From: an uncultured Oscillospiraceae bacterium
GTDB lineage: Bacteria > Bacillota > Clostridia > Oscillospirales > Oscillospiraceae
Length of the DNA stretch: 16,874 nucleotides
Assembly (NCBI GenBank): GCA_934670025.1
Contig: CAKUOS010000046.1
Span: forward strand, 1 to 16,874
Reading direction: 5' to 3'
Shown piece after piece: positions 1-6,181 of the stretch. Under the pieces are notes generated by a model. The model was not told where the DNA came from, ran no database searches, and worked only from the letters and a program-made list of their open reading frames with translations. Position 1 is the first letter of the stretch; each line of letters opens with the position of its first letter. The translations under genes and the position numbers were made by a program.

Positions 1-181
1 CGCTTTCCGCGCCGGTCCTCCGGACCGGCCTCGCCCATCTCCTCGAACCGCAGCGTCCGGGTGCGTACCTGCTGGTACTGTTGTTCGCTCGTCCCGGACT
101 TTCTGTATATCCCACGCGCCCCTCCAGATAGTCCCTTGCAATTTCTTCTTTTTTCTCATACGGAATTTTGCTTTTAGACAT
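1..181 (-). pseudogene. Frameshifted start of an insertion-sequence transposase (runs off the left edge)
   Basis: Reading leftward from the ATG at 181 the product begins MSKSKIPYEKKEEIARDYLEG, a short basic/acidic helix-turn-helix start of the kind seen at the N-terminus of IS3-type transposase OrfA proteins. A strong ribosome binding site (GGGGGAGA) precedes the ATG. After about residue 26 the frame stops resembling the family. From about 95 leftward the other frame gives FEEMGEAGPEDRRGKR, which resembles the conserved stretch of these proteins (GEAGLEDRRGKR-like). The gene therefore seems to carry a one-base frameshift, and probably a deletion, between the two parts. The rest lies outside the window. 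Family assignment rests on motif memory only; it could be another transposase family with the same HTH. Confidence 0.55.
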
Positions 182-193
182 AAATTTCTCCCC

Positions 194-230
194 CTATGGA
201 AACAGTGTTTTATTTCACTGTCTCTCATAG
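194..230. repeat. Interrupted hairpin upstream of the transposase remnant
   Basis: CTATG (194-198) pairs with CATAG (226-230), and inside it ACAGTG (202-207) pairs with CACTGT (216-221) around an AT-rich loop. It lies directly upstream of the transposase ribosome binding site. It may be part of the end of the insertion sequence or a control hairpin; I cannot tell which. Confidence 0.4.
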
Positions 231-278
231 AGGGAGCATATCAAAGGTGAAGCCTGCCCGCTTTTACGGTTCATTCTG

Positions 279-833
279 TTATTCTGTTCTCCCACTCCGG
301 CAGGACACTTCTAAGAAATCATCAAAAAGTACGCCCAGCCGGTCTACGATTTCATCAATATTGCCCGCCATGCCATTCCAGAAAAAATGCAGCACAAAGC
401 CCACATACGCATAGCGGAAAAAGGCAGCGATTTCACGCATCCGATTTTCTGAAACAGATTGCCCTTCCGCCGCCGTCTGCACAAGATGAAAAAAGACATC
501 GTCTGCTAACGAAAATATGTACCGCTCCATCCTGTCGCGAGAAAGGCAGTTGAATACATGATAGACCTTCTTGGGATGCGCTTGGCACTGTCGGAGCATG
601 GTTTTTGTCGCGCTTTTCCATTCACACGACTCGCTCTCGGACAAAAAATGCGTCACACACTCTCGAAACCAGGTTTCAAGCAACGCATAAATGTCAGAGA
701 AATGATAGTAAAATGTGTTTGGGCTGATGCCTGCCCGCCTGACCAGCGCCGCTACCGTAATTTTGTCAAAGGGCATCTCTTCCAGCATCTCCTGAAATAC
801 GGTCATAATATACTTCTTTGTGTATAAAGCCAT
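279..833 (-). CDS. TetR/AcrR family transcriptional regulator
   Basis: A 184-residue one-component regulator. Residues about 8-50 form the TetR DNA-binding domain: PFDKITVAALVRRAGIS followed by the signature NTFYYHFSDIYALLE, where the recognition helix ends in the typical F-Y-Y-H-F. The remaining helical part, which holds the effector pocket in this family, is rich in aromatic residues (FFRYAYVGFVLHFFWNGM). I prefer the ATG at 833 over the GTG at 845 because GGGAGA sits at proper distance before it. A perfect sigma-70-type promoter lies upstream (870-898). No transporter or enzyme that it might control is adjacent. Downstream there is only a transposase fragment and, on the other strand, a receiver-like gene. 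The ligand is unknown, and the usual partner gene may have been lost. Confidence 0.9.
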   Translation of the reverse strand: MALYTKKYIMTVFQEMLEEMPFDKITVAALVRRAGISPNTFYYHFSDIYALLETWFRECVTHFLSESESCEWKSATKTMLRQCQAHPKKVYHVFNCLSRDRMERYIFSLADDVFFHLVQTAAEGQSVSENRMREIAAFFRYAYVGFVLHFFWNGMAGNIDEIVDRLGVLFDDFLEVSCRSGRTE

Positions 834-869
834 GATTTCTCCCACCGCAACAATATAAAATACGATTAT

Positions 870-898
870 ATTATAGAAACATACAATTCCTTTGTCAA
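870..898 (-). promoter_or_regulatory. Consensus promoter of the TetR gene
   Basis: On the minus strand TTGACA (893-898) and TATAAT (870-875) are separated by exactly 17 bases, a perfect match to the vegetative consensus. It leaves a leader of about 30 nt before the ATG at 833. The -10 region is embedded in AT-rich partly palindromic sequence (ATTATATTATA), a plausible place for autorepression, but no clean TetR operator is visible. Confidence 0.85.
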
Positions 899-1133
899 TC
901 TTGGCATATAGCTGACAATCGGTTGTATGGATGCCGTAGAGGTGGCTGTTCTCAAGTCAGGTGAGTTTTGTTGCAGTTTTTGGGCAAATCCCGCCAAAGT
1001 GTCACAAAATGCCACACTAAGAAACGTTTGACCATGTTCATCGAAGTTGGACAAGCGTATACTGGCAGCCATAAATGGATATCCGCAAATAATTGCAGAA
1101 TCCATAAGAAACGAAAGGCGGTGGAAAGCAGCG
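899..1133. other. Intergenic stretch without a convincing gene
   Basis: Together with the promoter above this makes about 300 bases between the TetR gene and the next start. It contains a short AGTGT/ACACT inverted repeat (about 998-1018) and no promoter I can defend for the rightward gene. The reading frame of the downstream gene stays open back to a TTG at 1047, but that part does not look like the start of a receiver fold. Confidence 0.4.
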
Positions 1134-1517
1134 ATGCGAAGAATTGTGCTGGATATGAAGGGCGGTCTTTTGGCGGAGGCAGTGATGCAGGCGCTGACGG
1201 GCTGTGATCCGGATTTTGTCGTCTACCGTTCTTCAAAACCGGAGGAGACCGTCTCCCTGTGCCGCGCCTGCCATGCAAATGTGTTGGTGATGGAGGTCAT
1301 CCGTCAGGGCGTTTGGAAGCTGAGCGAACGGCTGAAAATTCAAAGCGACGTGAAAAAGCTTGGGTGGGACTGCAAGACACTCCTGCTGGTAGATGAGAAC
1401 GCGGACGAAATGCTTGCCGCGGATGTGCGGCAGGCTGTAAAGGATAGGCTGGTGGACAATTTCATTTATGCGTCGGTGTCGCCGACGTATCTTGCGGGCA
1501 TGATCGACACGCTTTAG
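1134..1517 (+). CDS. Response-regulator-receiver-like protein, atypical
   Basis: A stand-alone protein of about 127 residues with the alternating pattern of a CheY-like receiver fold: beta-1 RRIVLDMKGG, beta-3 HANVLVMEV, beta-4 CKTLLLVDEN, beta-5 DNFIYASVS, and helices between. There is no output domain. At the end of beta-3, where receivers carry the phospho-accepting Asp, the sequence reads VLVMEV, so Glu seems to replace it. The conserved Lys after beta-5 is also not evident. It may therefore be a phosphorylation-independent pseudo-receiver. The start is uncertain: ATG 1134 matches the domain boundary and has a purine-rich GGTGGAAA upstream, but the frame is open to a TTG at 1047. It precedes the 63-aa ORF and the DUF308 gene in the same direction, probably as one transcript. 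Confidence 0.6.
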   Translation: MRRIVLDMKGGLLAEAVMQALTGCDPDFVVYRSSKPEETVSLCRACHANVLVMEVIRQGVWKLSERLKIQSDVKKLGWDCKTLLLVDENADEMLAADVRQAVKDRLVDNFIYASVSPTYLAGMIDTL

Positions 1518-1531
1518 AAAGGAAAGAGCAT

Positions 1532-1723
1532 ATGCAGATCATCATTCGTAAATCCCGGATGTTCTTCAGAAATTTGAAGCGCTTACCACAGGTCAGCGAG
1601 TGCAAACTCCCCCGGGCGATGAAGCTGCGACAGAAGGTGTTCACCGGCAAGTGCTTCCTGTGGGCGTATTCGAGTATTCTCAGCGGCATCCGCATTCCAC
1701 AGTGTGAACTCTGCAGGCGATAA
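1532..1723 (+). CDS. Short ORF of unknown nature, possibly decayed
   Basis: A 63-residue ORF starting MQIIIRKSRMFFRNLKRL, with a good ribosome binding site (GAAAGGAAAGAG) 14 bases after the preceding stop, so it is placed as if part of the same operon. The product is unusually basic and Cys/Arg-rich at its end and matches nothing I recognise. Another forward frame of the same stretch (about 1550-1706) is also open and has a more ordinary composition (DVLQKFEALTTGQRV). This suggests a former gene whose frame was shifted just after its start codon. Either a small lineage-specific gene or a remnant is possible. Confidence 0.35.
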   Translation: MQIIIRKSRMFFRNLKRLPQVSECKLPRAMKLRQKVFTGKCFLWAYSSILSGIRIPQCELCRR

Positions 1724-1743
1724 AACAGGAAAGGGTGATTAAT

Positions 1744-2304
1744 ATGCGTTCTGCTGCACCGATAAAAGCAGCAAAAACCGGATATTTGATTATGTCAGGC
1801 ATGCTGTGTGCTATTGGTGTTCTGGTGATCGCACACCCGGAGACATCTATGCACACGACTGGACTCCTGTGTGGGCTGATGCAGATTGTATTTGGTGTGA
1901 TCAAGCTGGTCGGCTATTTTTCAAAGGATCCTTTCCAACTGGCGTTTGAAAATGATTTTGCCTCCGACATCCTCGTGCTGGTGCTGGGAAGCAGTCTGCT
2001 GCTACACACCGAGGGTTCGCTGGCATTGTTCTGTACGGCACTCGGTATTCTGATTTTGACGAACGGTCTTATCAAGGTTCAGATCTCTTTGGAGGCACGA
2101 CCGTTCGGTATCCAGCAGTGGCCGCTGCTGCTGGTCGCCGCAATCGTGACGGCGTGCTTCGGCTGTGTGTTGTTCTTCTGTCCGAGCGCGCACATTTCAA
2201 TGATGGAGCGGCTGCTCGGCATTTCGTTGATCGCCGATGGTGTTCTCAATGTCATTACTATGCTGACAACTGTCAAGATCATCGAGCGGCACCGCGCATC
2301 ATAA
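1744..2304 (+). CDS. HdeD/DUF308-like integral membrane protein
   Basis: About 186 residues with six hydrophobic segments, roughly at residues 12-30, 38-58, 73-88, 92-111, 127-149 and 157-175. The short loops and repeated G-x-x-x-L pattern are typical of the DUF308/HdeD family, small multi-span membrane proteins. In enterobacteria HdeD is linked to acid resistance; in Clostridia their role is undefined. I chose ATG 1744 because AGGAAAGGG sits at suitable distance; an in-frame GTG at 1735 would be too close to that site. The gene lies 64 bases before the DegV fragment and on the same strand as the receiver-like gene, so these may have been one operon. Confidence 0.75.
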   Translation: MRSAAPIKAAKTGYLIMSGMLCAIGVLVIAHPETSMHTTGLLCGLMQIVFGVIKLVGYFSKDPFQLAFENDFASDILVLVLGSSLLLHTEGSLALFCTALGILILTNGLIKVQISLEARPFGIQQWPLLLVAAIVTACFGCVLFFCPSAHISMMERLLGISLIADGVLNVITMLTTVKIIERHRAS

Positions 2305-2368
2305 GGCAACTGCTGGAAGTCGCACTTTCGGTACGGGAACATCAAACAGGATAAATGGAGGAAGCACT

Positions 2369-2788
2369 ATGAGAAACGTTCAAATCATCACCGACTCCTG
2401 CGCCGATATTGGCAAGGAGCTTCGGGATCAATACGCCATTGACTATGCCCGCATGAAGACCATTCGGGACGGAAGCGAGCAGTGGGCAAGTCTCGACTTT
2501 GAGTACTACACGCCGAAAGACCTGTATGACACCATGCGTGCGGGCAACCGCGTGCTGACCGCGCAGGTTCCTGCAGAGGAATTTGACCGCATTTTCCGCA
2601 AATATCTGGATGAGGACAACGACATAGTTTACATTGGATGTTCACTCAAGCAGTCCGGCTCTGTCAACACTGGCTCCGTTGTTGCAAAGAAACTGCTGGA
2701 GCATTTCCCAGACGCGCAGGTTTTCTGCATTGATTCGCTCAACGCCAGTATGGGTGAGGGAATGCTTGCGATCCGTGCGGCGGAATAA
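2369..2788 (+). pseudogene. DegV family fatty-acid-binding protein, N-terminal half only
   Basis: The first 139 residues of a DegV protein, whose full length is about 280. Seen here are the N-terminal MRNVQIITDSCADI (the T-D-S-x-x-D signature), the central substrate-domain elements VLTAQVPAEEF and YIGCSLKQSGS, and CIDSLNASMGEGML. DegV proteins bind a fatty acid between two domains and, as FakB, deliver it to the FakA kinase. The C-terminal domain is missing: the frame runs into a TAA at 2786-2788 exactly where the sequence changes to a CotH kinase gene in another frame. The start is well supported by GGAGG at about 2356. The fragment is very unlikely to work as a normal DegV protein. Confidence 0.85.
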
Positions 2789-2802
2789 CGGTCAATATTC
2801 TG

Positions 2803-4461
2803 ATGGATGAAACCGACTGGAAGGATATGCTGGAAAATGCTGCGGCGGAGGAATATTACCAGTGCGATGTCGAGATAAACGGCACGACCTTTTACCGTGT
2901 CGCCATCCGGCCCAAGGGCAATACCAGCCTGACCTCCATCGCCAGCGACCCCACCACCGACCGCTACAGCTTCAAGCTGGAATTTAACCACTATGTAGAC
3001 GGCCAGACCTGCTTCGGTTTGGATAAGCTGATCCTGAACAACAACTACGCCGACGCGACCAACATGAAAGAGGCGCTGATCTACGATATGTACCAGTATC
3101 TCGGCGTGGACGCATCGCTCTACAATTACGCCAAAATCTCCGTCAACGGCGAATACTGGGGTGTGTATCTCGCGCTGGAAGCGGTAGAGGACAGCTTTAT
3201 GATCCGCAACTACGGCGTGCAGGACGGAGAACTCTACAAACCGGACAGCATGAACATGGGCGGCGAAAGAGATCCCGGCGGCGATTTCAAGGCTGACGAT
3301 AAGGACTTCGGCGGCAGGGACTTCGGCGATATGGATTTTGAAAACATGACGCCTCCGGATACCAGTGATGCGCCTGACCGTGCAGGCGGCATGGGCGGCT
3401 TCTCTGCGAGCGGCGGCGCGGATCTGGGCTATACGGACGACGACCTCGACAGCTATGAGACGATCTGGGACGGCGAAGTCACAGACACCACAAAGGCCGA
3501 CCATAAACGAGTTGTTGCGGCGCTCAAAAACATTTCCGAAGGCAAGGATCTGGAAGATGATATGGACATCGACAATCTGCTGCGCTATATGGCCGTCCAT
3601 ATCTTCTCTGTCAACGAAGACAGCCTGTCCGGGTCGATGGCCCACAACTACTACCTCTATGAGTCCGGTGGGAAGCTGAATCTCATCCCGTGGGATTACA
3701 ATCTCGCGTTTGGCGGCATGGGGCGCGGCGATGACGCTTCCGATGTTATAAACAGCCCAATCGACGATGCGTTTTCCGCCACGGATTTCTTTGACACGCT
3801 GATGGCGGATGAAACGTATCACAGCCAGTATTACGAATATCTGCGGCAGCTCGTCAAGGAATACGTTGACGGCGGCGGATTTGACGCCTTCTATGCGCGT
3901 GTGCGCAGCCAGATCGACGCGCTTGTAGAGACAGACCCCACCGCGTTCTATTCCTACGACGAATACCAGACGGCGGTCGATACGCTCTATCAGGTGGTGA
4001 AGCTGCGCGGCGAGTCCATCGAGGGCCAGCTCGACGGGACGATCCCGTCAACGGAAAGCGCACAGCGCACCAGCGATGCGCTGGTGGATGCCTCCGCGCT
4101 GGATCTCAGCGTGATGGGGTATATGAATACCGGCGGCGGCTTCCGGGCGCAGGAGACGCCCGGAAATGCCGCAGAGGAAGAAGCCCCGGAGCCGCCGGCA
4201 GACTTCGGGCCGCCGCAGCTCGGCGCGGAGGAGCAGATCCCCGTCGATGGGCCGCAGCAGACGGAGGAAAACGCACCGGATCGCACGCCGGGCAGACAGC
4301 CCGCGGCGGGCGATCTCCCCGGCGGAAGCTCCGGAGGTACTGCGCAGACGGCGTCCGCAGACAATCTGCGTCTGTACGGCGTTTCCGCGCTGGTTCTGGC
4401 GGCGGCCATGCTCTTTGCCTTGCTGTACCGCAGGAATCCCCGGCGGCGGAGAAAGACGTGA
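2803..4461 (+). CDS. CotH kinase family surface protein, N-terminally truncated
   Basis: 552 residues of a CotH-type atypical protein kinase. Family elements are RPKGNTSLTS (residues 36-45), GLDKLILNNNYADATNMKE (72-90), the NGEYWGVYLALE strand (115-126), and LIPWDYNLAFGG (294-305), whose Asp298 lies in the conserved metal-binding motif. A Gly/Asp-rich insertion spans about 150-215. A Pro/Glu-rich linker leads to one C-terminal membrane span (about 523-542) and a basic tail, suggesting an extracellular membrane-anchored enzyme. The expected signal peptide and first part are missing. In frame, coding resemblance continues upstream of the ATG (ITVNIL, about 2785-2802) to the junction with the degV fragment. 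No ribosome binding site precedes ATG 2803, so expression is doubtful. CotH kinases phosphorylate secreted or spore-coat proteins; the target here is unknown. Confidence 0.85.
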   Translation: MDETDWKDMLENAAAEEYYQCDVEINGTTFYRVAIRPKGNTSLTSIASDPTTDRYSFKLEFNHYVDGQTCFGLDKLILNNNYADATNMKEALIYDMYQYLGVDASLYNYAKISVNGEYWGVYLALEAVEDSFMIRNYGVQDGELYKPDSMNMGGERDPGGDFKADDKDFGGRDFGDMDFENMTPPDTSDAPDRAGGMGGFSASGGADLGYTDDDLDSYETIWDGEVTDTTKADHKRVVAALKNISEGKDLEDDMDIDNLLRYMAVHIFSVNEDSLSGSMAHNYYLYESGGKLNLIPWDYNLAFGGMGRGDDASDVINSPIDDAFSATDFFDTLMADETYHSQYYEYLRQLVKEYVDGGGFDAFYARVRSQIDALVETDPTAFYSYDEYQTAVDTLYQVVKLRGESIEGQLDGTIPSTESAQRTSDALVDASALDLSVMGYMNTGGGFRAQETPGNAAEEEAPEPPADFGPPQLGAEEQIPVDGPQQTEENAPDRTPGRQPAAGDLPGGSSGGTAQTASADNLRLYGVSALVLAAAMLFALLYRRNPRRRRKT

Positions 4462-4491
4462 CCATTTTTGCGGAAAGTTTTGCATACGGCC

Positions 4492-4520
4492 TTGTAAAGA
4501 CATGGAAGCGGTGCTACAAT
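4492..4520 (+). promoter_or_regulatory. Probable promoter of the membrane protein/hydrolase cluster
   Basis: TTGTAA (4492-4497) and TACAAT (4515-4520) are 17 bases apart. The site lies in the gap after the CotH gene and about 105 bases before the next start codon, leaving room for the hairpin and palindrome listed next. Confidence 0.6.
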
Positions 4521-4539
4521 GAGTTCGAATTCCGGTTGA

Positions 4540-4563
4540 AAAAGCCGCCGCGGGACGGCTTTT
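4540..4563 (+). terminator. Leader hairpin, terminator-like
   Basis: AAAAGCCG (4540-4547) pairs with CGGCTTTT (4556-4563) around an 8-nt GC-rich loop. Only four T's follow the stem, so it is a weak terminator at best. It lies downstream of the promoter at 4492-4520 and might act as an attenuator, or it may close the CotH transcript. Confidence 0.45.
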
Positions 4564-4571
4564 CCAAGGAC

Positions 4572-4597
4572 TTTTGGTTAGCCATATCTAACTAAAA
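4572..4597. promoter_or_regulatory. 26-bp near-perfect palindrome, probable operator
   Basis: Arms TTTTGGTTAG and CTAACTAAAA flank a 6-bp centre (CCATAT); nine of ten arm positions are complementary. It ends 28 bases before the start codon of the membrane-protein gene. GTTAG/CTAAC arms in an AT-rich frame resemble operators of DtxR/IdeR-type metal regulators, but the spacing differs from the classical site, so the regulator is only a guess. Confidence 0.6.
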
Positions 4598-4625
4598 AAC
4601 GAACGATCAGGAGGCGCATAGACCC

Positions 4626-5351
4626 ATGTCATCCGACTCTTCAAAGACCTACCGCCGCGACTGTCTGCTCGGCGCGCTGCTGATGCTCATCGGCGACCTG
4701 TGCCTGAGCGTCATTCCCGCAGCGCCCACAGACAGCGGCCTGTTTCTGCGCGAAGCGTACCTCAGCGGCGCATACCCCGCGTGGCGGCTGCCGCTGCCGG
4801 TGGCGACGGGTCTGCCGGGTATGGCGCTCGGCTTTTTTCACCGTGCGCGCTTCGTGCGCGCAGATCAGACCGCAGTACCGCAAAACGCGCCTGACGATCC
4901 GCATCAGCGGCGTGATCTATCTCACCTCCGCCGGGGCGCTGCATCTGTTCATCGGCAGTCTGGCCGACTGGACGCGCACGCTCGGGCCGCTGCTCGGCAG
5001 GGAAGCGGCGGCTGCGCTGATCGGGGCGCAGTATGCCTGCGTGATGCCCGCGATGGCGCTGGCCTACGCGGGGATGGTCGCGCTCATTCTTTGCAGCGCG
5101 TATGCCGTCCTGACAAAAAAGACCATCCTGCCGCGCGGGATGTTCCTGTGCCATATGCTCGTCTGGCAGATCGTGCTTGCGGGCATCCCGGATCTTCGTC
5201 AGGCGCTCGGCGCGGCGGTCAGCACGTGGGATTTTGTTCTGAGTCAGGGCTCTGGCAACGCGGCGCTGTGCATCTGGATGCTGGCAACGCCGTCTGGGCC
5301 GGGAAACCGGCGGCGAAGCGCGCCGCGGAAAGCGAGGTTTGGGAAGCATGA
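4626..5351 (+). pseudogene. Multi-span membrane protein of unknown function, disrupted by two compensating frameshifts
   Basis: The first 71 residues (MSSDSSKTYRRDCLLGALLM...) hold two hydrophobic segments. At a run of six T's (4833-4838) the sensible reading moves to the next frame, which gives further membrane segments (ISGVIYLTSAGALHLFIGSL, ACVMPAMALAYAGMVALIL, GMFLCHMLVWQIVLAGI). At about 5283-5286 it returns to the first frame, ending NAVWAGKPAAKRAAESEVWEA. One T too many and one base too few explain both shifts. The restored end gives an ATGA overlap with the next gene's start, which argues that the original was about 240 residues. It resembles uncharacterised clostridial membrane proteins (possibly DUF6796), but I do not know a function. 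An AGGAGG precedes the start. Sequencing error in a homopolymer is possible for the first shift. Confidence 0.65.
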
Positions 5352-6181
5352 AGGTCTACACGTTCGGGGATGAAAGCGCGCCGGTCATTTTGCTCCTGCC
5401 CGGCACCTGCTGCCACTGGAAGAGCAATTTCGGCCGCGTGATCGGGCCGCTGGCGGAGGAATTCTGCGTGCGCTGCGTCAGCTACGACGGCTTCGACGAA
5501 ACGGAAAGCAGCGAGTTTCCCTCCATGCTGGCGGAGACGGAAAAAATAGAGGCCTATGTGCAGCAGAACTGCGGCGGGCACATCCGCGCGGCCTACGGCT
5601 GCTCGCTCGGCGGCTCGTTCGTGGGACTGCTGGCCGCGCGCGGGAAGATCCATATGGACTACGGCATCCTGGGCAGCTCCGATCTCAATCAGGCGTCGAA
5701 GCTCGCGGCCGGAGTGCAGACCGGGCTGTTTCTGCCGCTTCTGTATCCGCTCGTCCGCGACGGGAAATTCCGGTCGCGCCTGCTGCAAAAGCGGCTGGAA
5801 AAGCGCGCGCGGGAGATGCCCGCCTATGTCGGCGCGTTCATGGAGATGTTCGGCGGCGCGCGGCCGTATGTGACGCTGCAAAGCTGTAAAAATCAGTTCT
5901 ATTCCGACCTCATCACGCCGCTTCCGGAGAAGCTGGACGTGCCCGGCACGGAATTTCACATCTTCTACGCGCGCAAAATGGGCGAAAAATACCGCGCCCG
6001 CTATGAGCGGCATTTTGCCCGCCCGGTCATGCACGAGCAGAACTTACAGCATGAGGAGCTGCTGGCCTGTTACCCGGAGCAGTGGGCGGCGCTCGTAAAG
6101 GCCATCGCGCACGGAAAGGAGGCGGCCGTATGGGCTTCGGCGCATCGCTGCTGCGCACAGTCTACCGGCTTTCCGGGGTAA
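5348..6181 (+). CDS. Alpha/beta hydrolase
   Basis: 277 residues with an alpha/beta-hydrolase core: strand and oxyanion-hole region VILLLPGTCCHW (residues 13-24), the nucleophile elbow AAYGCSLGGSF (81-91) with a G-x-S-x-G motif and Ser86 as probable nucleophile, and a late His in HEQNLQHEE as possible catalytic base. Substrate unknown. I choose ATG 5348 (overlapping the preceding stop as ATGA, with GAGG upstream) over a TTG at 5339. The C-terminus overlaps the next gene by 52 bases; that tail (WASAHRCCAQSTGFPG) has odd composition, so the natural stop may have been lost. The ATGA overlap points to translational coupling with the membrane protein before it. Confidence 0.75.
   Translation: MKVYTFGDESAPVILLLPGTCCHWKSNFGRVIGPLAEEFCVRCVSYDGFDETESSEFPSMLAETEKIEAYVQQNCGGHIRAAYGCSLGGSFVGLLAARGKIHMDYGILGSSDLNQASKLAAGVQTGLFLPLLYPLVRDGKFRSRLLQKRLEKRAREMPAYVGAFMEMFGGARPYVTLQSCKNQFYSDLITPLPEKLDVPGTEFHIFYARKMGEKYRARYERHFARPVMHEQNLQHEELLACYPEQWAALVKAIAHGKEAAVWASAHRCCAQSTGFPG

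Noticed and set aside
2629..3822. A 397-codon minus-strand frame opposite the CotH gene
   Set aside because: It also spans the degV/CotH junction and resembles no family; the plus-strand CotH motifs are unmistakable.
4833..4838. Programmed -1 frameshift at the T6 run
   Set aside because: The shift needed is +1 (or loss of one T), which does not fit a -1 slippery heptamer, and a second, compensating shift without any slippery site follows; indels are the simpler explanation.
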